A stretch of DNA of 64,000 nucleotides. It comes from Phycisphaerales bacterium. GTDB taxonomy: Bacteria; Planctomycetota; Phycisphaerae; Phycisphaerales; UBA1924. Position 1 is the stretch's first letter. Every line of letters starts with the position of its first letter. Shown here piece by piece: positions 27,410-37,382 of the stretch. The translations under genes were made by a program, and so were the position numbers. The notes beneath the pieces were generated by a model. The model had not been told where the DNA came from, ran no database searches, and saw nothing but the letters and a program-made list of their open reading frames with translations. The stretch spans positions 50,575-114,574 of the forward strand of contig JADLBU010000035.1 of the NCBI GenBank assembly GCA_020847535.1, read 5' to 3'.

Positions 27410-28363
27410 TCACGGGATCTTCACGGACCCTCGGAACACCTCGGCCGCCGGGCCGGTCATGTAGACACCCGCCGGCCGTCCAGCCGTCGCTTCACGCTGC
27501 CAAGCGATCCGGAGATCGCCGCCTGGGAGCCGCAGGATCGCCTCATCGGCCAGCCGGCCGGTCAGCGCCCCGGCAACCAGCACCGCGCATGCCCCGGTTC
27601 CGCACGCCGATGTCGCCCCCGCCCCTCGCTCCCAGGTCCGCATGGATCCGGCGATGTTCGTGCGGACCTCCACGAAATGGATGTTGGTCCTTTCGGGGAA
27701 CGCGGGCAGAGTCTCGATTACCGGCCCGAGGGTTTCGAGCGGGACCATGCGGACATCGCGGACGAATACAACGGCGTGCGGATTGCCCATCGAGATGCAC
27801 GTAACCGAGGGCTCGCTTCCCGACGCAACCAGCGGCTCAACCTGCCGCATCACATCCATCAACGCCTCATCCTGACATCCTTGCGCAAGCATCGACAGCG
27901 GCAGATCGATGACCCGATCTCGCATCGCCCGCACCGGGATCCCGGGTGCGTGCAGGATGGGCTCACCCATGTTGACCGTCACCGAATCCACGCTTCCATC
28001 CGCAGCGCGGGAGCACGAGACTTCAAGACACCCGCGGCCGGTCTGTATCCGCATCTGCGAGCGCTGCCACGAGCGATGCTCGATCATGTACTTGGCGATA
28101 CAGCGGATGCCGTTGCCGCACATCTGAGCCTCGGAGCCATCGGAGTTGAAGATCCGCATCCCCAGGTCCGCCGATGCCGCGGCGGTGCTCTCGTTGGCGG
28201 GGCAAATCACCAGGATGCCATCAGCGCCGATGCCGGTGCGGCGATCGCACCAGGCGGCGGTGAACCGCGGCCAGGGGAGCTGGATTCGCGAGGGATCATC
28301 GAGCGCATCGACGATGATGAAGTCGTTGCCCAGGCCGTGATACTTGAAGAAGTCGAGCATCAT
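27410..28363 (-). CDS. dapF: Diaminopimelate epimerase
   Basis: FFKYHGLGNDFIIVD; AQMCGNGIRCIAKYM; GNPHAVVF; WERGAGATSACGTGACAVLVAG (both catalytic Cys motifs). Confidence 0.95.
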   Translation of the reverse strand: MMLDFFKYHGLGNDFIIVDALDDPSRIQLPWPRFTAAWCDRRTGIGADGILVICPANESTAAASADLGMRIFNSDGSEAQMCGNGIRCIAKYMIEHRSWQRSQMRIQTGRGCLEVSCSRAADGSVDSVTVNMGEPILHAPGIPVRAMRDRVIDLPLSMLAQGCQDEALMDVMRQVEPLVASGSEPSVTCISMGNPHAVVFVRDVRMVPLETLGPVIETLPAFPERTNIHFVEVRTNIAGSMRTWERGAGATSACGTGACAVLVAGALTGRLADEAILRLPGGDLRIAWQREATAGRPAGVYMTGPAAEVFRGSVKIP

Positions 28364-29373
28364 CCGAATCGCCCCCGGTCCCGGAGCAGGAGGATCAGGA
28401 GGGGACCCCCGATCAGGCTTGTCAACACGCCTATCGGCAGGCGACCGGAGCGGAGTTCAACCGCCCGCACGAGCGTATCGGCCCCGACCACCAGTGCAGC
28501 GCCCGCGAGCGCGGCGCCGAGGATCAGCCTCCGATGACCGGGCCCGGCGAACATACGGATCAGGTGCGGGCAGATGAGGCCGATGAAAGCCACCGGCCCC
28601 GCGAGAACGACGCTCGCCGCGGCGAGCACGCCCGAGGCGATGAACAGGAACGTGCGCAATGCACCCAGCGGCACACCCAGGGAGCGGGCTTCATCATCTC
28701 CCAATGAAGCTGCATCCATCCAGGGCCCCAGACGCCAGGCGGCAATCCCCAGGATGAGCACGATCAACCCGACGAGGGCGATCTGTCGCCAGGTGACATC
28801 GTCACCGATCGCTCCCAGCAGCCAGCGGGAAGCGGACACCCCGCGATCGGGGAGCAGGTGCTGGACAAAGACGGTGGCGCTGGCGGCGAGCACGCCGACA
28901 ATGACTCCCACCAGGAGCAGCGAAGCCGGTTCGATGAACCCCCGCCGTTGGCTGAGGAGGTACGTGATGAACAGGGCTCCCAAGGCACCCATCAGTGCCG
29001 GCGGGCCGGTCAGCGCCAGACCGACCTCTGAGATCTGTCCCGAAGTCACATACCGCAGGTATGAGGCCAGCACCACCCCCAGCCCCGCTCCGGATGCCAT
29101 TCCCAGCAGATCCGGAGAGGCCAGCGGGTTGCGGAAGAGGCACTGAAGACACGCCCCGGCGATCGCCAAGGCTGCTCCGACCACGATCCCGGTCGCCGCC
29201 CGCTGGGCCCGAAGCTCGATCACCGGATCCTTGAAGAAGGTCATTCCCCCGGTCGCGGAGAGCCGTGGCCCGGCCGATGCCGGGACCGAGCCACCGACCG
29301 AAATCCTGCTGAAAACGGCCGTGAGCAGCAGGATCAGGCAGATGGGGATGGCAAAGGCGGCCTTGGGACGCAC
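28360..29373 (-). CDS. FecCD/BtuC-family iron-siderophore or cobalamin ABC transporter permease
   Basis: VVGAALAIAGACLQCLFRNPLASPDLLGMASGAGLGV; VAFIGLICPHLIRMFAGPGHRRLILGAALAGAALVVGADTLVRAV. Confidence 0.92.
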   Translation of the reverse strand: MRPKAAFAIPICLILLLTAVFSRISVGGSVPASAGPRLSATGGMTFFKDPVIELRAQRAATGIVVGAALAIAGACLQCLFRNPLASPDLLGMASGAGLGVVLASYLRYVTSGQISEVGLALTGPPALMGALGALFITYLLSQRRGFIEPASLLLVGVIVGVLAASATVFVQHLLPDRGVSASRWLLGAIGDDVTWRQIALVGLIVLILGIAAWRLGPWMDAASLGDDEARSLGVPLGALRTFLFIASGVLAAASVVLAGPVAFIGLICPHLIRMFAGPGHRRLILGAALAGAALVVGADTLVRAVELRSGRLPIGVLTSLIGGPLLILLLRDRGRFG

Positions 29374-29511
29374 GGACAGAGGCTACGGCACGGCCGGTTG
29401 GATCGCCACCCCCACTTCATCCGCCCGCCACCCCGCAGGCCGATCAACCCAGCGGATCGACGTTCGCCCCCGGCCCGCATAAACTAGCTCCCCCTTCCGG
29501 AGATTTTCCGC

Positions 29512-29955
29512 GTGGCCAAGAAGACCTTTCGCTGCCGAATCGTCACCCCATCCGCGAGCCTGCTCGATGAGGCGGTGACGTACGCCTCCGTTCCGGCGTG
29601 GGATGGCCTGATCGGGTTCCTGCCGGGCCGGGCGCCCATCCTCGCCAAGCTGGGCGTCGGGGAGCTGCATGTTCGCCTCGGAGATGAGAAGGGTGCCGGT
29701 GGTGAGCGGTCATATGCCGTCGATGGCGGTGTCGTCCAGATGCAGGATGACACCCTGACGGTCCTGGCCGAATACGCTGCGCCCGCCGAGCTGATCACTC
29801 CCAACGAGGCCGAGGCAGAGCTCAAGTCTGTGCTCGCCAAGACCCCCTCCGGCGAGGGCCCCGCCAAGATGATCTCGCAGGAACGCCTGAACCGGGAACG
29901 CCAGCGGGCCCGCGTCAAGGTCAGGCTTGCCAAGCCCGGCAACAGCACGGTCTGA
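29512..29955 (+). CDS. atpC: F1F0 ATP synthase epsilon subunit (orphan)
   Basis: FRCRIVTPSASLLDEAVTYASVPAWDGLIGFLPGRAPILAKLGVGELHVR...YAVDGGVVQMQDDTLTVLAE. Confidence 0.88.
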   Translation: MAKKTFRCRIVTPSASLLDEAVTYASVPAWDGLIGFLPGRAPILAKLGVGELHVRLGDEKGAGGERSYAVDGGVVQMQDDTLTVLAEYAAPAELITPNEAEAELKSVLAKTPSGEGPAKMISQERLNRERQRARVKVRLAKPGNSTV

Positions 29956-30022
29956 GCCTCAATCTCGCCCCCTCCCGAACCCTTGCTACATCGACCCGCC
30001 GATTCCGGCTACGCTCCGGCCC

Positions 30023-32896
30023 GTGGGAGCGATCGATCGCCATTTCCTGGGCTGGTCCACACCCATCGTTGAATCCGCCGCGGCATGGCTCGCGGACCGC
30101 TTCGGCCGTGCGCACGGCGGCATCGATCTGACCGGGGTTCACATCGTCGTGCCCGGCTCGCGCTTCGGTCGGCACCTGATGGAGCGGCTGGTCCGACTCC
30201 GCAGCGCTGTCATCGGCGAAGCCCGAACCCTAGAAGGCTTTGTCCACACTGCCCTCCCGCCACCGCCAGCACGGCCGGCCTCTCCCTGGATCCGCAGGAT
30301 CGCATGGATGCAGGCCCAGAATCGCATCGAGGATCAGCATCGAACAGCTCTATGGCCAGCGGAAGTGGATGAATCGGTTGCGCGGGCGATCTCGATGGCC
30401 CAGGGCATCGATGACCTCGCCCGGCGGCTGGCGTGGGAAGGTCTGACGTTCTCCGATATCGGGAAGGCAGTGATCGCCCGGGAATTGCCGGATCGCGGGC
30501 GCTGGGATGCACTGACGCGTCTTGCCGAGGAGTATGACGCTCAACTCCGGGAGCATGGATTGATCGATGATGCGCTGTGGGCGATCGAGTCGGCCTGGCA
30601 GCCCGGATCGCTCGCCGGCGAGGTTGTTCTCATCGGCATCCTCGAAGTGCCGGGGATCGTGCGGCGAATCCTGGCAGCGCCCGGGATGCGGACCCACGCC
30701 CTGATCGCCGCCCCAGCCACCGAAGAACATTTGTTCGATAGCCACGGCGCAGCAGAGGCGGCGGCATGGCAGGATCGTCTGCCCGACATCCCGAGCGACC
30801 GGATCAGGATCGTCGCCGACCCCGACGAGCAGGCGCAGGCAGCGCTTGTAACCGCCGGAAGCGCTGAAGGATGGGGCCCGTTGACGCCCGGGGAGGTCGT
30901 CATCGGCGCGCCCGATGATGAGGTCGCGTTCTCGATCCAGCAGCTCGCAGAATCGCTCGCGCCGCCGACCGATGGGCGATCCCCCATGCGGATCCGCGCT
31001 GCCGCGGGGGTTCCCGCCAATCGCAGCGCACCCGGCAGACTCCTGGCGCTGATCGCCGATTTTCTGGCCGATCCCGAGTTTCCGCAGTTCGCGCGGATCC
31101 TGCGGCATCGGGATGCCGAACGCTTCGTGCGGGAACACGCGCGGCATGCCGGACGTGCGGAGAACCCAGTACCCCCACTCCTGGGAGATGAAACCGACCT
31201 GCCGGGAGTCCTGGATCAGTACGCATCTGATCACATCCACGGTGTCGTCGATGGCCGGTGGCTGGGAGGCAACGATTCAGGCCGGCGCGCAATCCGAACC
31301 GTGCTGGACTCAATCTACCGCGGAATCACCGCGATGCTCGGGGAACTGTGGCTGCACGATCGCCCGGCCCCCGCACGACCGCTGGCGAACTGGGCCGAGG
31401 CCGTCGTAGCGCTGGTGCGGGCTGTCTTTGATGGCTCGGCCGATGAATCCACCCGGCGTGCGAGCGACATCATCGAGCAGATCGCCGCCGGGCTGGCCGA
31501 TGCCCGTTCGCTGAGTGCTCAGCCGCTCATCAGCCCCGGAGCGGCGATCCGGCTGGTGCTCTCGGATCTGGGCACCCATTCGATCCCACCGCCGCAGGAT
31601 GATGCGGCGATCGAGGTGGTGGGATGGCTGGAAGCGGTCCACGATCCCGCTCCGTCGTTGATATTGACCGGGATGAACCAGGGATCGGTACCGCGCGGCT
31701 CATCGGGCGATGCGATCATCCCTCAGCGGCTGCGCGTCGCGCTTGGGATCTCGACACGCGAATCGACGCTGGCCCGGGATGCGTGCCTGTTGATGCAGGC
31801 CATCTCGTGCCGCACACGCGTTCTTCTGCTCGCGGGCCGCCAATCCCGGGATGGGACGCGTTTGTGGCCATCCCGGCTGCTCCTGGGGAACGATGACCGT
31901 TCGGCGATCGGCGGGCTGCGACAGTTTCTGACCAAGCACTCAGCGCCGTTGGCGGTGACCCCGCGGCTCGCAAGCCGCACGATCGATGCCCCGCCGTTTG
32001 AACTGTTGCCGCTGGGACACGCGGAGCCCGTGCGGGCGGTGAGCATCACATCCTTCAAGCGGTACCTGGAAAGCCCGTACGCGTTCTACATCCAGCACGT
32101 GCTGGGGCTTGAAGAGATGCAGGCCGAGCAACTGGAGATGGAGGGTTCGCACTTCGGGATCTTCATCCACAAGGTGCTCAACTCGTTCGCCGTTGGTCCG
32201 GCCCGCAGCAGCACCGATGCAGTGCAGATCGAGGCCGAGGTCTTGCGCTCACTGGAGGCCGTGGTTGCCGAGGATGTCGGCCCAGACCCTCCCACCGCCG
32301 TTGCGGTGCAGCTGGAGCAGGCAATCCACAGGCTCAAGGGTTTCGCACGCTGGCAGGCCGAGCACGCCGCGGCGGGCTGGAGAATTCTTCACACAGAGTG
32401 GAAGCCATCCAAGCCCGTGAAACTCTCCGTGGATGGTCAGTCATTCGAGCTGCGCGGCCGCATCGACAGGATCGACATCAAACCCGGCGATGGGACGACA
32501 ACGCTGGCCTTGATCGACTACAAGACCGGCGAATCCGCGGGAGATCCCGAGGATGCCTACGACCGCAAGCAGGGTATCTGGATCGACCTGCAGCTCCCGC
32601 TCTACAAGGTGCTCGCCGCCGAGTTGATCACGAGACACAACGCCGATGCCATCGAGCTCGGCTACGTGGTCCTTCCCAAGGATGGCAAGGTCGAGCTTGC
32701 CACCGCTTCGTGGAACGATACAGAGCTGGCCGCGGCGATGCATGCGGCTCACGAGATCCTCCGCGGGATTGTGAGCGGCAACTGGCGACATCGCGGCCCC
32801 GCACCGGTTGAAAGCGGCCCGCTCGCGGCGTTGTGCGGAATCTCCATCCTGCTCCCGGGAGCAATGGGGTCTGCGAACCAGGGCAAGGTGCGCTGA
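30023..32896 (+). CDS. addB: AddB-like PD-(D/E)XK nuclease subunit of a double-strand-break repair complex
   Basis: C-terminal nuclease: SFKRYLESPYAFYIQHVLGL, EGSHFGIFIHKVLNSFA, ELRGRIDRIDIKPGDGTTTLALIDYKTGES, DLQLPLYKVLA; directly followed by a UvrD-type helicase/nuclease gene. Confidence 0.8.
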   Translation: MGAIDRHFLGWSTPIVESAAAWLADRFGRAHGGIDLTGVHIVVPGSRFGRHLMERLVRLRSAVIGEARTLEGFVHTALPPPPARPASPWIRRIAWMQAQNRIEDQHRTALWPAEVDESVARAISMAQGIDDLARRLAWEGLTFSDIGKAVIARELPDRGRWDALTRLAEEYDAQLREHGLIDDALWAIESAWQPGSLAGEVVLIGILEVPGIVRRILAAPGMRTHALIAAPATEEHLFDSHGAAEAAAWQDRLPDIPSDRIRIVADPDEQAQAALVTAGSAEGWGPLTPGEVVIGAPDDEVAFSIQQLAESLAPPTDGRSPMRIRAAAGVPANRSAPGRLLALIADFLADPEFPQFARILRHRDAERFVREHARHAGRAENPVPPLLGDETDLPGVLDQYASDHIHGVVDGRWLGGNDSGRRAIRTVLDSIYRGITAMLGELWLHDRPAPARPLANWAEAVVALVRAVFDGSADESTRRASDIIEQIAAGLADARSLSAQPLISPGAAIRLVLSDLGTHSIPPPQDDAAIEVVGWLEAVHDPAPSLILTGMNQGSVPRGSSGDAIIPQRLRVALGISTRESTLARDACLLMQAISCRTRVLLLAGRQSRDGTRLWPSRLLLGNDDRSAIGGLRQFLTKHSAPLAVTPRLASRTIDAPPFELLPLGHAEPVRAVSITSFKRYLESPYAFYIQHVLGLEEMQAEQLEMEGSHFGIFIHKVLNSFAVGPARSSTDAVQIEAEVLRSLEAVVAEDVGPDPPTAVAVQLEQAIHRLKGFARWQAEHAAAGWRILHTEWKPSKPVKLSVDGQSFELRGRIDRIDIKPGDGTTTLALIDYKTGESAGDPEDAYDRKQGIWIDLQLPLYKVLAAELITRHNADAIELGYVVLPKDGKVELATASWNDTELAAAMHAAHEILRGIVSGNWRHRGPAPVESGPLAALCGISILLPGAMGSANQGKVR

Positions 32897-32899
32897 TCC

Positions 32900-35800
32900 A
32901 TGCACATCAGAGCCCACGGAATCCTCGCATCGGCCGGCACCGGCAAGACACACGCGCTCACCAACGAGCTGATCGGCCTGTTGGTTCGCGGGCATGCACC
33001 GCAATCGATCTTCGCGGCGACCTTCACCAGGACGGCGGCGGCAGAGATCCTCGAGCGGATCCTTCACCGGGTGTGTGAGGCCGCCGAGAGCCCACGATCG
33101 CTGAAAGAACTGGCGAACGCGATCCAGGCGCCGGAACTGACGGCCCAGGATTGCACGCGGCTGGCCGGAACCCTTGCTCGTTCGCTCGATCGTTTGTCGG
33201 TCGTGACGCTCGATTCCTTCATGCACGGGATCGCCGCTGCGTTCGCCGTCGAGCTGGGGCTGCCCCCCGGATGGAGGATCGCCGGTGAGGATGAGGACCG
33301 CCAGGTCCGCCGCGCGGCGATCTCACGCGTGCTGCGCGAGGGTGGACGACAGACAATCCTGCCGCTCTTGCGGATGCTCAAGAAGTCCGAGGGTGTCCGG
33401 TCGGTGCGGGAATCGATCGCGAACGTCGTCAACGCCGTGCATGATGTCCACCTCAGCGCTGGGGAGGGCGCCTGGACATCCGTACAGCCCGCGGGAGGCG
33501 TTCTCGACGAGGCTGTCATTCAAGGGATCATCGAGCAGTTGCGGACGTGCGCCCTGCCCCTCACCAAGTCGGGCACTCCCGACAAACGCTGGCAGAAGAG
33601 TCACGATCAATCGATCAAGCTAGCGCTGGCGAACAACTGGGATGAGTTCCTCAAGAAGGGACTGGGCAAGGCCGCCGATGAGGGCACGTTCTCGGGTGGA
33701 GAGTTCCCCGCCGAGCTCTTGCAGCACTACGCAGCGCTGGCACGGCACGCCAAGTCTCTCCTGGTCGCCGAACTCTCCGCTCAGAATCTCGCCGCATCAC
33801 GCCTGGTCGCCCGCTTCGATGCCGCGTACCGCGGGCTCAAGCAGGAACGCGGCGGGCTGCGCTTCGATGATCTCCCCCGGCTGCTGCTGGTCGATGAGCT
33901 GATGCACATCCGGGATGAGCTTTACTACCGCCTGGATGCCCGCATTGAGCACATCCTGCTCGATGAATTCCAGGACACCTCGATCCTTCAGTTCCGCGTC
34001 ATCGAGCCCCTGCTCGCGGAGATCGTCTCGGATGAGACGCGCCCGCGATCGCTTTTCTATGTCGGGGATGCCAAGCAGTCGCTCTTCGGCTGGCGCGATG
34101 CCGAGCCACGGCTGCTGGGCCGGGTGTCGGAGCTTTGGCCGCAGATCGACACCAGCCAGCTGGCGGCAAGCTACCGCTCAAGCCCCGAGATCATCGAGAC
34201 CGTCAACACCGTGTTCACGGGGCTCGAAGGCAACCCGGCGATGAGCACGGATGCCGCGAGCCTCGCGGCACGCGAGTGGTCGCTCCTGTTCTCCCGGCAC
34301 ACCTGCGCTGACCGCGCCGCCAAGCTCCCGGGCAAAGTCGTGCTGCGTGAGTATCCAGAAGCACCCGACGATGCCGACAAAGAGATGCTCGCGAGCTGGC
34401 GCTGCGAGTACATCGCCGAGCGGATCGCCGAGCTGCACCGCAAGGCGCCCGGCCGGACGATCGCGGTCCTGCTTCGCTCCAAGAAATCTGTCCCGCGCCT
34501 GCTGATGGCGCTCGCGGATGCAGGCATCACCGCCGCCGAGGAGGGGGGAAGCCCGCTCACGCAGTCTCCCGCGGTCGCGGCGTGCATGTCGCTGCTCAAG
34601 CTCGCCGAACACCCCGGGGACACGATTGCGGCATTCCATGTCGCTTCGACCGCCCTGGGAGCGCTGACCAGGCTCGGCAAGCACATCACGCCCGAGACCT
34701 GCACGGCGGTCGCCGGTTCGGTACGAGATGACATCACACGCGATGGGCTCGCCGCCGTTGTCAGCGCCTGGGCCCGCTGGCTGCACCCGGCGTGCGGCTC
34801 GATGGACCAGGTTCGCCTGATGCAGATGGTGGAGGCGGCCGAGGACTATGACGCTCGCGGTGGAGTCGGGATCGGCGCGTTCCTGGAGCTGCTCGAGACA
34901 ACCAAGCGGCCGACCGGAGCGGCGGCGAGTGTTCGGGTGATGACCATCCACGCCGCCAAGGGCCTGGAATTCGATGCGGTGGTCGTGCCGGAGTTGGATG
35001 GCAAGGTTCCGGCGTATATGCCCGAGGTCGTTTTCTCACGCGATGACCTGATGGGACCGATCTCGCGCATCAGCCTCTACGGCAACCAGACGCTCCAGGC
35101 CTCCTGTCCGATGCTCGCCGAGCTGACGCAGGAGCGGATGACGCGTGAGATTCGCGAGGCTCTGTGCCTGCTGTACGTCGCGATGACGAGGGCCAAGCGA
35201 TACCTGGAACTCATCGTTTTCCAGCCGCCGAAGGGCGCTACTGCGTTCAGGCTCTCGCGGATCCTGCGTCACGCGCTTGCGGAATCCGCAGCCCCAGCGC
35301 CCGACGGCACGCTGTGGTCGCGCGGGGTTGAGAATTGGGATGCACTGGTCGAGGGTGAAGAGCCGCCTACAGCGCCCGCGACCGGGGGCACGCCGCGAAC
35401 CATCAGCGTGGGCCTTGCGCCCGATGCCGCTCGGCGGCGCAGCACCACACCCAGCAGGCTCGCCGAGATGCTGGGACGTGAGGGGGATGGAGGGCGTGGG
35501 GAACATGGGATCGAAGGACCGCTCGATGCGCCAGCTCTGCTGATGGCGCGCAGGCGAACCGCTCGCGGCCTTGGCATCGGTGTGCATGCCTGCCTGGAGG
35601 AGATCCGCTGGCTGGAAGAGGATGCCCCCACCGATGTCCAGTTGCAACGCATCATCGCGGCGGCGGAGGTTCCCTTGGGAGTCGATCCCGGGCGCGTGAT
35701 TGATGTGTTTCGCCGCATGCTCGACCTGCCGCAGATCACGGCACTGCTCAGCAAGAACCGCTACCTGCACAACGCCGATCCGGAAACGACGATCGACCTT

Positions 35801-36142
35801 TATCGGGAGCTGGCGATCCAGGGAATGCAGTCTGGGCGCATCCAGCGCGGCCGAATCGATCGCCTCGTTTTGATCCGCAGCGGTGTTCGTGCCATCGGCG
35901 CTGAGATCATCGACTGGAAGACCGATGGCCTGTCCGGCATCGATGCCGATGACCAATCCACGCCGCTCTCCGATGCCGATCTGGCCGCCAAGGCGGAGGC
36001 CTATCGCCCGCAGGTGGATTCCTATCGCCGAGCCGTGGCCCTGATGTTCGGCCTGGACCCGGCGGTGATCAAGGCGAGCCTCGTCATGGTCGGCTCTGGG
36101 CAGATCGCGATCATCTCGAACGCCGCCGATCCCCCCGCGTGA
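32900..36142 (+). CDS. addA: AddA-like UvrD-family helicase-nuclease
   Basis: ILASAGTGKTHALTNELIGLL (Walker A); ILLDEFQDTSILQFRVIEPLL; VGDAKQSLFGWRDAEP; MTIHAAKGLEFDAVVVPEL; LYVAMTRAKRYLEL; C-terminal GRIDRLVL...IIDWKTD nuclease. Confidence 0.9.
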   Translation: MHIRAHGILASAGTGKTHALTNELIGLLVRGHAPQSIFAATFTRTAAAEILERILHRVCEAAESPRSLKELANAIQAPELTAQDCTRLAGTLARSLDRLSVVTLDSFMHGIAAAFAVELGLPPGWRIAGEDEDRQVRRAAISRVLREGGRQTILPLLRMLKKSEGVRSVRESIANVVNAVHDVHLSAGEGAWTSVQPAGGVLDEAVIQGIIEQLRTCALPLTKSGTPDKRWQKSHDQSIKLALANNWDEFLKKGLGKAADEGTFSGGEFPAELLQHYAALARHAKSLLVAELSAQNLAASRLVARFDAAYRGLKQERGGLRFDDLPRLLLVDELMHIRDELYYRLDARIEHILLDEFQDTSILQFRVIEPLLAEIVSDETRPRSLFYVGDAKQSLFGWRDAEPRLLGRVSELWPQIDTSQLAASYRSSPEIIETVNTVFTGLEGNPAMSTDAASLAAREWSLLFSRHTCADRAAKLPGKVVLREYPEAPDDADKEMLASWRCEYIAERIAELHRKAPGRTIAVLLRSKKSVPRLLMALADAGITAAEEGGSPLTQSPAVAACMSLLKLAEHPGDTIAAFHVASTALGALTRLGKHITPETCTAVAGSVRDDITRDGLAAVVSAWARWLHPACGSMDQVRLMQMVEAAEDYDARGGVGIGAFLELLETTKRPTGAAASVRVMTIHAAKGLEFDAVVVPELDGKVPAYMPEVVFSRDDLMGPISRISLYGNQTLQASCPMLAELTQERMTREIREALCLLYVAMTRAKRYLELIVFQPPKGATAFRLSRILRHALAESAAPAPDGTLWSRGVENWDALVEGEEPPTAPATGGTPRTISVGLAPDAARRRSTTPSRLAEMLGREGDGGRGEHGIEGPLDAPALLMARRRTARGLGIGVHACLEEIRWLEEDAPTDVQLQRIIAAAEVPLGVDPGRVIDVFRRMLDLPQITALLSKNRYLHNADPETTIDLYRELAIQGMQSGRIQRGRIDRLVLIRSGVRAIGAEIIDWKTDGLSGIDADDQSTPLSDADLAAKAEAYRPQVDSYRRAVALMFGLDPAVIKASLVMVGSGQIAIISNAADPPA

Positions 36143-36173
36143 ACGCGCCACGGGTCGTACGCTGGTACAAGCG

Positions 36174-37358
36174 ATGCCCCCCGCCACCCCCACCACACCC
36201 ACAACTTCCCGACTGATCGCCGGCTGCATGACCGGCACCAGCATCGATGGGATCGACGCCGCCCTGATCGAAGTCACCGGCCGGGGTCTGGGGATCTCGG
36301 TGCGAATGCTCACCGGCATCTCCAAGCCTCTGGGAGGCTTGGCAAGCGATCTCCGCAAGCTCGCCGACCAGCAGCCCCTTCCCGCTCGCCGGATCACCGA
36401 GCTGATGTGGGAGCTTGGTGAGCTGCACGCAACCGTGATCGCCGAACTGGCCCGCAGCGCACCGCCAGGCCGCTCGATCGATCTGGCGTGCGTGCATGGC
36501 CAGACCGTGTACCACGGCCCACGCAGAACCTGGCAACTGATCCAACCTGCGCCGATCCTCGATCGCATCCAATCCCCGGTCGTCTTCGATCTCCGCGCCG
36601 CCGACATCGCCGCCGGAGGCCAGGGCGCACCCCTGACGCCGATCGCCGACTGGATCCTCTTCCGCGATCCCCGGGTCCCCCGCGCGATCGTCAATCTCGG
36701 CGGCTTCTGCAACATCACACTCTTGCCCGCCGGCGATACCAAGGCATCACTCTCGGCCGTGCGTGGACGAGATGTCTGCGCCTGCAACCAGCTCCTCGAT
36801 GGGCTTGCGCGAATCAGACTGGGCCGCAAGTTTGATGAGGATGGTGCGATCGCCGCGACCGGCAAGGTCATCCCCGCGGCGATGTCCGCGCTGAAGCAAA
36901 TCCTCGAACAGCAATCGGCGGGTGGGCGATCGCTGGGAACCGGGGATGAACTCAGCTCCTGGATCAGCGCCACCGCAGCGCAGCCGGGGGCCGATGTCGT
37001 GCGGACCGCGTGCGAGGCGATCGGTCAGACGATCGGTACCGCGATCGGCAGGCCCGCCGGCAATCCGTCCATATCGCGCGAGGTCATGCTCGCCGGCGGA
37101 GGCATCAACAACCGCACACTTGTCGATGCCATCCGCGCGGCAAGCCACGCGGGAGATGCGGCGATCCGTGTGATCGCAAGCGATGATGCGGGCATTCCTG
37201 CCTCCTATCGCGAAGCGATCGGATTCGCCGTGCTGGGGGCTCTCTGCCAGGATCGCATGCCCATCACTCTGCCGGAAATCACCGGATGCCGCGCACCCGC
37301 CCCCATTTCCGGCGCGTGGGTGTTTCCCTCCAACCCGCAGCCGCCCAGCTCGCGATAG
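36174..37358 (+). CDS. anmK: Anhydro-N-acetylmuramic acid kinase
   Basis: IAGCMTGTSIDGIDAALIEVTG; HGQTVYHGP; DLRAADIAAGGQGAPLTPIADWILF; VNLGGFCNITLLP. Confidence 0.93.
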   Translation: MPPATPTTPTTSRLIAGCMTGTSIDGIDAALIEVTGRGLGISVRMLTGISKPLGGLASDLRKLADQQPLPARRITELMWELGELHATVIAELARSAPPGRSIDLACVHGQTVYHGPRRTWQLIQPAPILDRIQSPVVFDLRAADIAAGGQGAPLTPIADWILFRDPRVPRAIVNLGGFCNITLLPAGDTKASLSAVRGRDVCACNQLLDGLARIRLGRKFDEDGAIAATGKVIPAAMSALKQILEQQSAGGRSLGTGDELSSWISATAAQPGADVVRTACEAIGQTIGTAIGRPAGNPSISREVMLAGGGINNRTLVDAIRAASHAGDAAIRVIASDDAGIPASYREAIGFAVLGALCQDRMPITLPEITGCRAPAPISGAWVFPSNPQPPSSR

Positions 37359-37382
37359 TCCAACCCAATGCCGCCAGAAACC

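Noticed and set aside
30023-32896. Absence of Fe-S cysteines in the AddB-like nuclease as a novelty
   Set aside because: Several AddB lineages also lack the CxxC Fe-S staple (e.g. DPYAIYA-type), so this is not unusual by itself.
35036-36973. 645-aa minus-strand ORF
   Set aside because: Antisense to addA and anmK; low-information Arg/Ser/Ala composition and no motif.
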